Assembly: GCA_900617975.1 (NCBI GenBank)
Contig: UZAE01012134.1
Coordinates: 1 to 52,030 of the forward strand
Origin: Rodentolepis nana
Taxonomy: Eukaryota; Platyhelminthes; Cestoda; Cyclophyllidea; Hymenolepididae
Length of the DNA stretch: 52,030 nucleotides
Direction: 5' to 3'
Below are positions 1-11,870 of this stretch, one piece after another; the stretch's first letter is position 1; the number at the start of each line of letters is the position of its first letter. The notes under the pieces were generated by a model. That model was given only the letters and a program-made list of their open reading frames with translations, made no database searches and was not told where the DNA came from. A program made the translations under genes and the position numbers.

Positions 1-110
1 GATTTGTACATAAAGCATAGTTATTCTGCAATTGCGACATAAAAATTGAAAGACAGGATTCTCCTAAACTCTTCTTAAGCCCTTTGACGTCGACTTATTT
101 TTTTGAAAAA

Positions 111-432
111 GGGGTGTGTGATAGACTTACCCCCACGTGGTGCACCCTGGGCAACGTATACTCATACGGCAAAAAAGTCTATTAACCGGCAGTTGACTTC
201 TGACTTCAAACTACCAAGACCCCACTGCATTTCATATTCGAATAATTTCACAGTACTCACTTCACCTTTTTCTACCTTTGTGTCTGTCTGTCTCTTTTAC
301 GTCTGTGAATCAATATTCTGTCCCCCTCTCGACGTTTTGCCACTTTGATGTTTATCTTCCTTTCTGTGAAGCCTGAAGTCAACTAAAGGGCTAATGATAC
401 CTATCATAACGCCTGCCATTTGAAATAAATAA
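111..432 (+). repeat. SINE-like retroposon, copy 1
   Basis: Begins with the family head (GGGGTGTGTGATAGACTTAC), has the pyrimidine-rich middle and ends with the shared tail ending in CCATTTGAAATAAATAA. It is flanked by near-identical T-rich sequence, about 7-8 T then GAAAAA, at 97-110 and 432-446. This reads as a target-site duplication. It lies on the left side of the RhoGEF gene. Confidence 0.85.
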
Positions 433-1375
433 TTTTTTTTGAAAAATGTCCCCTCCCCCCAACCGCACTCATGGGTGCCACACAACAGACTGATGCCGCC
501 GACGTGATGAGTTTTGGTGGTGTATCAGGCGGAGGCTACATAGACACGTATTGAACATGCTCCAAACGGCAATAGTGCCGCTTCTGTTACGGGTCAAGTA
601 CCAATGGAGCATGTTTTGAAAGAGAACCGTACGGCCCTAAGGATGTTAAGGGGTTAATAACTTGAGCATGCTAAAGTGTGGATTTAATTTCATAGTTAGA
701 CCTAACACATTTATATTTTTGCCTGTTTAAGATTAGGGATGATAGTTGAATCTTTTAATACGATCGAGTTCTGAACTCAAGATAAATTGTAGCAGACAAA
801 CCAGAAGTTGGTACAATGACGCGATATATAAATGCCGATGTGATGGTTTTCCGCCACAGTGTTTACGAAAAAAAGTTTCATCCACGTTGTCAAATTTACG
901 ATGACTGTGCAGGGAGAAAGAAAACGTAGAATATATTAGGCTAGTCAATCACGAAATTCCTTCAGGAGATTTGTCTCAATGGTTCACGGAACTTTGCTGT
1001 GAGAACAGCTAGGAAGAATGCATGATAAAATTGTTTTCAAGTTAATAACAAGCTTTCCAGAAAATAAAAAGGCGAATGTCAAATTCGGAAACTAGTTGAC
1101 TAGACATGACTTCCAGACAACATCGAGCAGGCCAACCTATTAGAGAATTGGAGAAATGAACAGATGCATAAAATGATGAACAGTGGGAGAAGGAGTTCAG
1201 GTTGTATGAAGTTATCACCATGGCAATATAAGGTCGCTTCAAGACCAATGCAACAGTGGACTGTTAAAATGGATACAACAATTCGACTTCTTTAGCCAAT
1301 GGAGGGGGGTCAACCAAGCCGAATATAAATATCTCTCCATAAACAAAACGAATATCTTTCTTGGAGGGGAGAGGT

Positions 1376-1400
1376 GGGGGGGGGGGGGGGGGGGGGGGGG
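1376..1400. repeat. 25-nt poly-G tract
   Basis: Uninterrupted run of 25 G. Similar runs occur at 2167-2180 (14 G), 3426-3450 (25 G) and 49446-49468 (23 C), with shorter runs elsewhere. All are outside the recognised exons. The rest of 432-2589 shows no convincing gene; the ORFs over the G tract owe their length to poly-proline or poly-glycine coding. Confidence 0.9.
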
Positions 1401-2589
1401 TGAAGGGGGATAAACGTATTACTACCCAATTTAAGGCTGGAATACATGCAACTGTCTGGAATGAATGAGCGAATAGAGGATATAGTGAATGCATCACAAC
1501 AACTACCGCCTAAAAATGAAGGTAGAAAAGACAACCAATATTTTTCATAAGGCTCTGGAATAAGCAGGTCAAATTGATCTCTCGGTGGCAAAAGTTTTAT
1601 CACCCCATGGTAGCAATAAGCACATAGATCATGTTTGCTTTTGTCCTGAAATGCATCGTTTTCTGCTAGCACAGGGAGAAAATAAACCACTATTTTCATT
1701 ATAAATAAAAGAACACCGGAACTGTATTTCCCAAAAGGCAAAAAACACACCCCTAGAAGCGGGTGTAGGGAGTAAAAGAAACACCCTAAAGATTGACAGA
1801 GGCCAAAATATTGCAGGATATACATTTTTGTGTGTTTCCTTAAAAAATATTCTTCAATATGAGTTTAGCAATCTTATTAATAACAAAAAAGTTTGGACAA
1901 GTAGATGAGCTGATAGGGGTAAGTACTATTGGCGTAGTAGATGAAAATGATGGAATGAAATGGAAAGATTATTGATCTATAAACATACGCGCTACCCGAT
2001 CAACGGGGGATCTTTTAACTTCTGGCCTTCTAACAGATGTGAAGATACCCCAAGAGAGGGAGAGAGAGAAAGGAATTGTAAGCCTTTGGTTAAAGCCATG
2101 TACTAAGTCAAATTAACCTCATAATTGGACAAAGTGTAAATTTATTACAGGATACATCTGTGGGGTGGGGGGGGGGGGGGTTGGGGTTAGCGATTGGAAG
2201 TTGGGATGGATGTCTTAGGTTTACGAAACCAATTCTCTCGAATGCCTTGGGTAAATGTTACCAGGCAAAATACACGCCAGACAACGGTGAATCATGAAAT
2301 AAGCAAGTTAATTCTCTTCACTACTAAATCACGAGAAGAAACGATTACTTTTGCGAGTAATTCCACTTTTATTTTCGGATTAAAGAACGGAGGCTGTACT
2401 TTGATTTCCGGAATTTAGCTTCAGACAGTAATGAAACAAAAGAGATCTTACTTAGGTGGCTTATATCCAAATATGAGAGAGTGGGTTCACAGTTTACTTA
2501 GTAAATAGGTAAACGTGCAATTTACTGATAATGATCACTATCCAAGTTTCGATATTGACAATTTGAGCTTGAAGAAAAAACAGACTTAC

Positions 2590-5500
2590 AGAGAGTGTTC
2601 TGTACAGAATTCTGCATAGAGCTCTTCAAAATCGACAGCGTGATCCAAGAAGACATCGGCGAGTCCAATGAGGTTTTCCTGATTACGGGATAACTCCCCT
2701 GAGAAGTTTCTAGAAAAAAAGAGGGATCAAAAATATACTGTAAGTGAAAGAAGTGCCAAAAATCAGTCCGTTCTGTACAATTTATCGGTCGCAACATTTT
2801 GCAGGACCTAGTTGCGACTCTTGAAGGTCAAATCTTGAGAACAGACTACCACCCTTTACTGAAAGTGCTAAATTGACGCAAAGAATAAAGGAGAATCGAT
2901 ACACTAATACTAATTTATATTTCTTATAGTCGCATACTTCGTCAATACCACTCTGATAATAGTTGCGAAGAACTCATATGCTCCTTGCACGATCAGTATT
3001 TTGAAGTAGACACTTGGAACTGATTGCTTTATTACTATAATGCTATTATATTCAAATTAATACAAGTATTTATTTCTAGGAGAAAAATAATGGAAACTCT
3101 TCTTCTATAAAAACGTGAGGTACGTTAAGTTCATTTTTACCATTTCTCTTGAAATGTCGAAGTCGATATTCTCGTACCGACCTAACTAAGCCATCAAAAA
3201 ACGCGCACAGTATTTAACTTTACATTGCAATGATATTTGTTTACAAATCCACGTCCATGCTTCTATTGTTAGATCAAAAGTCTGCGAACAACATCTTCAT
3301 CATCATCATCAGCAGCAGTTTCAGTGACTTTGTTGATTTGACAGGTCTATTTTTCCATTCATTTAATGTCCACAGTCTCATGACACAAATTCACTCCTAC
3401 CCTTCTGTATTTTTTATTTATTCGTGGGGGGGGGGGGGGGGGGGGGGGGGTTGGGGTTGGAAGACAGCCTAAACAATTGGGGGTGAATTTCAAAGGATTC
3501 AAACAATCGAATACTAACTGACACATCTAGACGTGCCAATTTGGTTTACGCCAAAATCTAGACACACACACATGTGTAAGATGGCCGCTGCAGTCACTTA
3601 AATCCATATCCATTACGCTCTGTGTGTCTCATACATTCCATTTCGTTCCTTGCATTTTCGCTCAGTTAAATTTACAATGTAGTACATTTTACCTGCTACC
3701 TCTCATATGATTCAGTTTATGCGTTAGCCCCACGTGGGATGTTCCATTCAATGTCTATTGGACTCAGACCTCACATCATTCCCTTAATAAGAAAGTGCAT
3801 GAGAGCGTGTGATTCCAAGCGTATGAGCATAGCATATTATGCCCACATTCTGAGTAAGTCACTAGTTTACCACAGTATCTGCTTTCTCATTCAATGTCTA
3901 CCTTGTGGTACACAATTCTTTTGAAATCCATTTCCATTCTATTTGCATCGGTTTAGGTTCAGAAGTCAAAACTAACTCTTCAACCCCCCCCCCATCCACC
4001 GCCCCCAAGATTTACCTTAAAAAAGTAGTTGAGGTCACTTCCGCCACAAAAAAAGCAATGGGATATTTGGTAGAATGCTAAGGCTAACTTTATAAATGTT
4101 GCAAGACATCGATGTAATCTCGATGCACTGCTAAATGGCCCAACCTCATTGGACGATCTCATCGTTTAAATGAACAAGAACAAGGAGTACTCCCAGTCAA
4201 TTAGGCACTAATGTTAAGCCTGCAAGGAATTGCTTACCGATGGAATGCATGTATCTGTACAACATTGCCGAAGATGGCATCGAGGGTTGAGGATTCGCAC
4301 TTGTGAAGAGTAAGTAGGGGTTGGTAGTAGCCCTAAAAAAAGAAATGAAACTTGGAAGTGATTCCAAATAGCCAATTTTAACTATCTAATGAAATATGGT
4401 AAACGCAGATGTGTCACTCTGAGTGCCCTAAATGACAATCATGATAAACAGTTGGGCAAAAGAGTCTATGAAGAAACATAAAGTACAGTGATAACTTAAT
4501 ATTGCAAGCATATCATAAGCAAGTGAACTGAACTTAGTTAGTAAACGGTTTGAAATCAGAGCAGTCAAAAAACTTCAATATCATCACAAGTGAGAAGTGA
4601 CTTTTTCTCACTTTAATGTTCCTTCTCCCCTCTGTGAAGCCCGATGTCAGCTAAAAGGCTAATGGTAACCATCAAAACGCCTAACATTTAATATAAATAA
4701 GTGTTTTATTGAATTTGCATTAGCCTATCCATTCCCATAGGGACAAGGGAACCTGTTATTCAACCAATTTCACAAGAAAGAAGCTCCCCCCATTTAGTGC
4801 TCCAAAATAGCGTCGAAATTTACTGCTTATCTTAGTATTAACTACTTCTCACGAATACCTTGGCATTTGCTCAAAGGATTGTCAAGGCAATAATTTTGAT
4901 TGTTAACTGCCAGTCTACACAATCCTCTAGGACAGCTCATGTGCAAGCTCGTTCACATGAATATTTGCAGGTTAATTATCCGTATTTTTTACATCTTTCG
5001 ATTCCTCAAACTCTTATTTTATAAGATTTCCAACAAAACCTTTTTTAAATACACGAAACATGAAGCTGAAATACTCTTATCCAAAAACGGTCACTCAAGG
5101 AATATACTTTAACTCAAATTACCCAATTAGAAGTAACTTATACACTGATAAAAAATAATGACCTCGATGAGACAATCTGATTGGTATTCCTTTGAAACTA
5201 ATGGTAAAATCGCAGACGTGACTGGTTAAATTCATTAAAATGGACGTAATTAACATGCCTATTTATTTCTTAAAAAAATATTTTAAGGCCCGAAAGGTGG
5301 AACTATGGAATGGAGCCATGAGTCAGAACTTGGGCACAAATACATGGAAGAAGTAAATTTTGTCAGCGAATAGTGAAGAGACAATTTAGTTGATTTATAA
5401 GTGAAAAAAAGAATACGTAGCATATTCACTTCTATCCGCCAAGCAGAATGATAAGACAATAATTACAACCTCACGATGGGGGGTGTGCGATAGACTTACC

Positions 5501-8500
5501 TCCACGTGGTGCACCCTGGTCAACATATACTCATACGGCGAAAAAGTCTATTAACCGGCAGTTGACTTCTCACTTCAAACAACCATCACTCCCACTGTAT
5601 GTCATGTTCGACCCCTATCACTACTCATCTTACCCTTTCTGAGCCTTTGTGTCTGTTTCTTTTACATCTTTGAAACACTCTTCTATTCCCCCTCCTGAAT
5701 TCTTCTCACTTTGATGTTCCTCCTTCCCTCTGTGAAGCCCGAAGTCAACTAAAGGGCTAATGATAACTATCAAAACGCCTGCCATTTGTTATAAATAAAT
5801 ACAACCTCACGATGGTAGATGCATAAATTCAAGGTTAGGTAGTCACAGCCTCAACAACATCGCGAAATTAAATTTTACGTAGATGCCTATATCATAATTC
5901 AACCGGAAATAACTATTTCTGCCTTGCAAATAAAATTTAGCAATGACAGTAAGCATTATTTCGAGTTTAGTCAAAGTTCGCTGAACACGACGTAATAACA
6001 TATATCTAAGCGAGTTGAAATAAGGAAAAGGGAAAGTTTTGAAAATCTAAAATAAAATATGCAAACCTGCCATACTCAAAGGAATCCACACTCTTACAAC
6101 AGTATCAAGTTAAAACAATAATTACTCAAGGTAGTCAGATGAACAGAGTCATGGTCTACAACGTCGCATTTTAAATTTCAAATATGATTGGAGATTTGGG
6201 GTTACAAATAACTCAAAAGGGAAAGAAAACAAACAAAAAAAACAAAGATCTAAACGACATAATTTAGGACTATTTCGATTGGCAATTTGGAGGTAGGAAG
6301 GCAAAAAATGTTTCAAAACTAGCTACCCAAAACGATTGTCTTTTAGATAATGATATAATTGAATCTCGTAATAATATTTGTGCGTCTACAAATGAATAAG
6401 CTACTTAATAGAAACATCAGCCAACAGAATAAAGATGGCCTTTTACTAAATTTCCCCATGAAATTTGATCTCAACTATTAAGAACCCCTCTATAATTTTA
6501 TCCAATATTAAATGAATAATCAAAAATAGGGGAAATCAGATCCATTTAAAGCCCAGACATAATGACAAACAATTAACCTCCGATCTCCCTCAATCTCAAT
6601 TGGGGCACATTTCAAGGACAAATTTAATGGTCCCCTTTCCAGCCAATCAAATAGAGATTAGAACAAAAGGGGATGCCGACTTAGTCAACTCAAGCTGTCG
6701 CGCTTTTAATGCCGCCTCTTCTGTAGACAACTAGCTACTAAGCCCCATCGATTTCTTCCTAATTAACCACCCGGCGTTGTCTCATTGGTCGGAGGGCTCA
6801 GTCGCCTATAGGAAGGCAAAAGCTGGCAGTGTTTACCAAAAAATCGCATTGCCCTACTCACACGACTGCCAAGTCACCATTCATGTCGAATCTTGGACTC
6901 AAGTTATGTGGGGATCGATCGAGGTTTTCACAAGTGATACTACTTGGAGATAGAAAAAAGCAAGAATATGGACTGGGAAGTATATTTTTAAAATATGAGC
7001 AAATTTAGTAATGGGCATGGAATGTCACTCGTCATTATTAAAGCATTGTTGGTTTGAGAAAAAACAGGCGCTTTCCATTTTTTCGGATTAAGGGAAAATG
7101 TTTTACGATAATCTCAGATAACAACAACGATTAGCTCATAATATACGATTTCGTATTGATTTAAGGGTTAAAAAGAGAAGAGTCGTTTGAAAACCACACA
7201 TCATCGTTATTTTATATTAGAAATGCACCGATTTTCCCAATTAGTAAATTCTATTCTAAAATTTTAATCAATATAGGATATTTAAAACACATATTGCAGA
7301 ATAAAAGTTGATTGCCTTTCTAGATGAGCTAAAAGTTACACTACCCACAGAAGTTGAAAACATTTAACACCCACTTACAAGAGGACAACAGGACTATATT
7401 ACTGGAACCGGGGTGTGCGATAGACTTACCTCCACGTGGTGCACCCTGAGCAACGTATACTCATATGGCAAAAAAGTCTATAAACTGGCAGTTGACTTCT
7501 GACTTCAAACTACCATCACTCCACTGTATGCCGTATTCGACCCTTTCACAGTACTCATCTTACCTTTTCTCTGCCTTTTTATCTGTTTTTCTGTCTCTGT
7601 TACATCTGTAAATCATTATTCTGCCCCCTCTCGACTTTTTATCACTTTGATGCTCCTCCTCCTCTCTGCGAAGCCCGCATTAAGCTAAATGGCTAATGAT
7701 AACTATCAAAACGCCTGCCATTTGAAGTCAGGTAAAGAGCTAATGATAACTATCAAAACGCCTGCCATTTGAAATGAATCAATAAATATTACTGGAACCA
7801 ACTTGCATCATGGTGGAAAGTAACTGCCCCACAACGACTCACTCCGACAACAAAATATAGAGACCATGGCCAATACTCAATGAACCCCCTACACTGCGAA
7901 AATAATACATGGACTACAGAATTGCAATAATAGGCAATATATATGGTGACAGCAGGAGTCGCTCCCTTCGCTCATGTCAGGGAAGGCAAAATTGGTTGTC
8001 AGTCAATTTTTACTACTACACCAGTCTCATTATTTGCCCACCTAACCCTCCCCATCAATAATCAGTCGTTTGCGTCGAAATGAAGCCAGATAAAATGCAA
8101 ACATTCCACGCATTTATTAACAAGGGCTGCGCAAAGTTTTAATCGACATAATCCGCAAACTTGACTTGAATAAATGTTCTGTACGATTGAACTAATTTCG
8201 CTAAGAACTTTTGCCGTACACCAAATGCTGCGTTAGAAAACGTAGAATCAGTGACTAATTTCAGTTCACTCGTGCACGTTTTGGTTTTTTTTAAATTTAG
8301 GGCCGAAATTTTGTCCTAAGCTGTTAGTCCTAGACGTGTTGATCATTAACAAACCTCGCCGTTTTATTGCCTTGCGCGTTCATTAATCTTGCTTGAGGAT
8401 ATGACTGTTCTATTAGGGCACGACAGATCACGAATTCGAGTGGAACATTAGAAAGATCCCCTCGAAAGGAAAAGCAATGAAAAATGGTGGTCAAAATCTT

Positions 8501-9317
8501 TCATGAATGCGAAATAGACATGTTGGAAAGCAACTATGGAGATAGATCGGTATATGAGATTCAAGGAAGAAAGATCTGTGTAGAAGGCAACAGGTGGAGG
8601 ATATCTTGCACTAACAAATTTGTCACCCTCAATTTCCCAGTTCTCCAAACTTATTGCATTACATTACGAGTGAAAATACGATTGAGTAATTCACCCAAAT
8701 AGCCACGTACAAAATTAATGTACTGATGTACAGCAAAGTTGAAACATTTAACAAACCTACGTTTTGTTGAATTAATATTAATTTACTGAAAATACATATT
8801 TCTATTTCATAGCCATATAAAAAGTGATTACAGTTGCTATTTTAAAACCGTGTGTAAAAAGATTGGAAAGAGGCTTGTTGTGTGTATATTCTACAGTTAT
8901 TTGGGAATTAGACCTGATACTAAGCATAATTGCAACACTCGTAGTAGTAGAGCGAAAAAAGCTGTGTGGTATAAGGTTTAAATACTATGAGCACAATTAG
9001 TTATTTTAGATTTAATTAATATAGGAATTAAAATTCCTTAGCAAATGGAAGCATTGCCTGTAATTATAGAGGGCAACCAACCTCTGTAATTTCACGTAAA
9101 CTATCCAAATAGGCGAATTCCGTATCAAGCAACTCGGAAATCACCAAAGCAATCTTCTTCAAGGCCATACGGGATGCCTTTGAGGTGTCAGGAGTCCGAG
9201 AACGGGGATAGCTCCGACCCGAGGAGGGTCGGAGTTGGTCCAAGGGACGTTCTGCGAAGCTTAGTTGCTGTGTGAACATCGCTCGGAGTCGGAGAACATT
9301 CTTCAAGTTAGTTGAAG
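2590..9317 (-). CDS. RhoGEF, start of Dbl-homology (DH) domain, partial gene
   Basis: Three in-frame exons with consensus splice sites: 9082-9317, 4238-4332 and 2590-2709 (phases 1, 0, 2, 2). The first contains a basic Ser/Pro-rich linker and then the DH alpha-1 start (ALKKIALVISELLDTEFAYL). The second has GYYQPLL and IFGNVVQIHAFHR, which matches the CR1-region pattern 'IFGN..EIY.FH'. The third has a 'GLADVFLDHAVDFEELYAEFC' type segment, the usual mid-DH helix. DH domains catalyse GDP/GTP exchange on Rho-family GTPases at membranes. The remaining DH part and any PH domain should lie left of position 1. Earlier exons lie at higher coordinates and were not confidently found; one candidate is at 14910-15101. 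The introns are about 1.5 and 4.7 kb and carry SINE copies. The subfamily (Trio/Kalirin, PLEKHG, MCF2-like) cannot be decided from this fragment. The DH assignment is from recognised family motifs. Confidence 0.8.
2710..4237. other. RhoGEF intron with poly-G tract
   Basis: Non-coding stretch between two DH exons on the minus strand. It holds the 25-nt G run at 3426-3450, a nine-C run near 3983, and no ORF with domain character. Nothing else was recognised. Confidence 0.6.
4590..4697 (+). repeat. SINE-like 3'-end fragment
   Basis: Only the last ~100 bp of the family are recognisable: TTCTCACTTTAATGTTCC, then CTCTGTGAAGCCCGATGTCAGC, the TAATGGTAACCATCAAAACGCC block and an ATATAAATAAG tail. It looks like a 5'-truncated insertion in the RhoGEF intron. 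Confidence 0.7.
5480..5800 (+). repeat. SINE-like retroposon, copy with perfect 15-bp TSD
   Basis: Full-length copy with head, pyrimidine-rich body and ATAAATAAAT tail. The 15-bp sequence ACAACCTCACGATGG occurs directly before it (5465-5479) and directly after its tail (5801-5815). This is a classic target-site duplication from target-primed reverse transcription. It is the cleanest boundary definition of the family in the window: about 321 bp. Confidence 0.93.
5816..7295. other. RhoGEF intron, no recognised gene
   Basis: AT-rich, with frequent stops in all frames. One more GC-rich patch at about 6640-6800 contains CCAAT motifs on both strands (CCAATCAAA near 6643, ATTGGTCGG near 6785). It could be an internal promoter or enhancer, but no exon was seen beside it. 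Confidence 0.4.
7296..8040 (+). repeat. older dispersed repeat, copy A (interrupted by a SINE)
   Basis: Sequence from AAAGTTGATTGCCTTTCTAG to the ACCAGTCTCATTATTTG end matches 18958-19842 by eye: shared blocks TTGCCTTTCTAGATG, CATCATGGTGGAAA, CACAACGACTCACTCCG, and the last ~90 bp. The SINE copy at 7410-7785 splits it. Copy A lacks ~500 bp present in copy B. The element type is unknown. Confidence 0.65.
7410..7785 (+). repeat. SINE-like retroposon nested in an older repeat
   Basis: Full copy flanked by a perfect 14-bp duplication ATATTACTGGAACC (7396-7409 and 7786-7799). It is longer than its siblings because the 3' block (GCTAATGATAACTATCAAAACGCC, positions about 7690-7770) is present twice in tandem. 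Confidence 0.92.
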
Positions 9318-9415
9318 CTGAAAAGCAAAATAGTTACCATGAATTGAGTTGCATCGAAACAATGAAAGACACATCATTACGAGGAGATCACAAAAAATTG
9401 CGTTGGATATAGCAA

Positions 9416-9437
9416 GTGTGTGTGTGTGTATGTGTGT
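9416..9437. repeat. GT-rich microsatellite
   Basis: AGTGTGTGTGTGTATGTGTGT tract just upstream of a RhoGEF exon. It explains the His/Thr or Cys/Val runs in ORFs here. Confidence 0.8.
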
Positions 9438-11175
9438 TAAAAATTGGACATTGAATTACTCTTCTTATTTCAAATTTGCGTCTGCTCAACGAAATGACGA
9501 GAAAGTATTTCCTAGATCTACAAATAAGTGAACTTATTACCGAAGGAGTAGGAGTAGGGAAATCGTTAGTTCCCACTCGTTAAATAGCTTCCCGAGCCTT
9601 GCATGTAGGACATGACTTCAATTTGATGCTAGCACAGCAGTTTCATATATATCGTGTCCTAATTGCTGTCAATTTCAATTACTTCCAATAGTTTAATTCT
9701 TACTGATCTCGAATCGTTCCAATGATCAAACCAATTAAATATTATTTCACAAAGATTAGGTTAATGGGATACATGTAGATAACTTTCTTAGACCAAATTA
9801 ATCTCATAATAATAATAGTAATTATTATTATATTTTATGTAGTAGTTTCATTTAAAGTCCTTTATAATGCCCCATAATCATGAAGTAAATGAGAAAGTAT
9901 AAATAACGAAAAGGTAACGATAGCTTATTGAGTGCAAAAAAATAGATTAAGAAACACTGTGATCTAAGCTTGCTGACTTTTTAATTATTCAAATACAGAG
10001 GAACAAAATTGATCTCAGGCACTTGCCTTTCAATCTCATACGGCTGAGAGGTGAAGCCTATTGGTACGTTCAATATATATGGTTACTGAATGCCTCTTCC
10101 TTATGTGAAGTTTATGGAATGAGAATGCACTGAACTTTTTCATTAATCTAACTGCTGTCTCAACGTCTGCTTCACTAAACCATATCTATTCCAAACAAAT
10201 ATAAAATTTACCACCTTAGTAAAATTTAAACTTTTCACACAACCAACTCGCTGAAATCTTCTTTTCAACAGGATATAGTTCTAAAAATATGATTTCGACT
10301 GCTCAAAGTCTTCAATTTGGTATACACAAAGTGAGGTAGACACATGGTAGATTGATGGTTTTTCATTCGTGAAACCGATTATTCTCGCGCCTAAATAGGC
10401 AATTACTTATTTTTGTCGAGAGCGTCTGCTCGGGGTTCAGCTTTCAAAACGGTTTGACATAAATAGCAGTAGCTGTTGGCTTCCAAGAGAGGAGGCTTGA
10501 ATTCAGATGTATTTTACCAATTTCGCATTATGAAGCTTTTCCAAACTATTAAAACAGCTGTCACATATGATTCTAGTATAGGAGAGTCCACTAATTATTT
10601 TCTAAATTTCTCACACCACCCCACTCCCCCAAACTCCGACTGATTTTCAATACACAAGTTTCATTTTCTTTATCATCTTGATTATACCGCTGACTAACAT
10701 AATAAGTATATGAGATCAGGTACAGTGACCTCCCTGGGGTCAAGTCTTAAGCAGCTTGTCCTGTTACTGTTCTGAAGGCATACAAGTGTGCGAAAATAGG
10801 CCCTGAGACCATATAAAATAAATTGAAAAAAAAACGCTAACCAAAGAGGAAACTGGATAAAATGAACTTCTACAGAAATAAAAAACAGACAAGGAAGTGT
10901 AAAACAAAACGAATTAAAGAAGAAGAAGAAGTAAAAGTTCACCGTTTCGTGAAATCATGACGTCATTCCAAATTAAAGAAGAGCCAATCGCAGAAAATTG
11001 TAACTTATTATAACTTTCAATCATAAACAATTGGTCAATTTTGAAACCAGTTTACAAAATAGGGGGAAAAATATTTATCACTCAGACATGTTTTTTCCAT
11101 TTTATCGCTTTTGGTTGCCTGGATATACAGTCTACGACAAGCAAGTATATCAAACTGTTAAAAAAAGTTAAATAG
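9438..11175. other. AT-rich non-coding stretch
   Basis: No exon-like ORF with splice sites and no repeat family recognised. It probably lies in an upstream intron of the minus-strand RhoGEF gene, but that is inference. Confidence 0.4.
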
Positions 11176-11466
11176 AAATGTGCTCGCTCGTTAAATCAGA
11201 CAAAAGAAGTCAGAGACTTGCTCCTCACGTTCCTGATGCCTCGTGGACAGCATGACCGCATCGGTTACCACTGCTCTGTAGAGTCCGCGAATAGGATGAT
11301 ATTTTCGTTTGGCGACCTTCCATATATTTGTGAAGATGACTCAGAATGCACACCAGATAACCGACACATTGAAATGTCTTGCTTAGGCAAAGGCTATGGA
11401 CAGTGTGGAATCATGAACTATCCACAAACAAGAGCAGTATCTATCCAGGGGTTATCTCTGATGTAA
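11176..11466 (+). CDS. unidentified cysteine-containing exon-like ORF
   Basis: Open from just after an AAATAG (acceptor-like) to a TAA at 11464-11466. The peptide contains EVRDLLLTFLMPRGQ followed by a compact segment with four Cys (YICEDDSEC and, later, SCLGKGYGQCG). Amino-acid choice looks coding rather than random. A second exon-like stretch on the same strand lies at 11726-11870 (DCGSQVDNFPIPFEKERVYQ, ending at AG|GTTAAT). No family recognised; start, end and joining are uncertain. It could be a pseudogene fragment or part of an unannotated secreted protein. Confidence 0.3.
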   Translation, partial: KCARSLNQTKEVRDLLLTFLMPRGQHDRIGYHCSVESANRMIFSFGDLPYICEDDSECTPDNRHIEMSCLGKGYGQCGIMNYPQTRAVSIQGLSLM

Positions 11467-11725
11467 TATAGGTTGCGAAAATCAAATATTTGAAATTAGA
11501 GGAACGGAGGAAACAGTTTCTGGGCACAACCACTTCATGAAGGAATGATTTTTTCTTGGAAAAAAAAATCAACGGACAAAGCCTGTATTCTGACAGTACC
11601 TTTATAGGTGGGGGATTCTCACTCTGCATGTGCTCTGCAGAGGCAGCCATAGTCATTTTGGTGGGTTATTTCTAGCATTGGAAGACGGCTGACAACTCCC
11701 AAACTTTTGCAATATAAGCCCGCGA

Positions 11726-11870
11726 GACTGTGGTAGTCAAGTGGACAATTTTCCTATTCCGTTTGAAAAAGAAAGGGTGTATCAAACAGTTCCCGTCTTG
11801 CAACCGGAAGTAGATGGAGATACTTTTGCCTATTTTACTCGATTTGAGCCTAGATCTGATCATAATAGGT
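11726..11870 (+). CDS. unidentified exon-like ORF, possible partner of 11176-11466
   Basis: Open frame encoding DCGSQVDNFPIPFEKERVYQ and then TVPVLQPEVDGDTFAYF..., ending at a donor-like AG|GTTAAT. The composition looks coding. It is about 260 bp downstream of another orphan ORF on the same strand. No domain recognised. Confidence 0.25.

Noticed and set aside
103..348. Plus-strand ORF at the window start (and the similar ORF at 20760-20972)
   Set aside because: Both are translations of SINE copies; the frame is not conserved between copies.
1264..1825. Long minus-strand ORFs rich in proline over the poly-G tract
   Set aside because: Length comes from the G25 run read as Pro/Gly; no domain or splice context.
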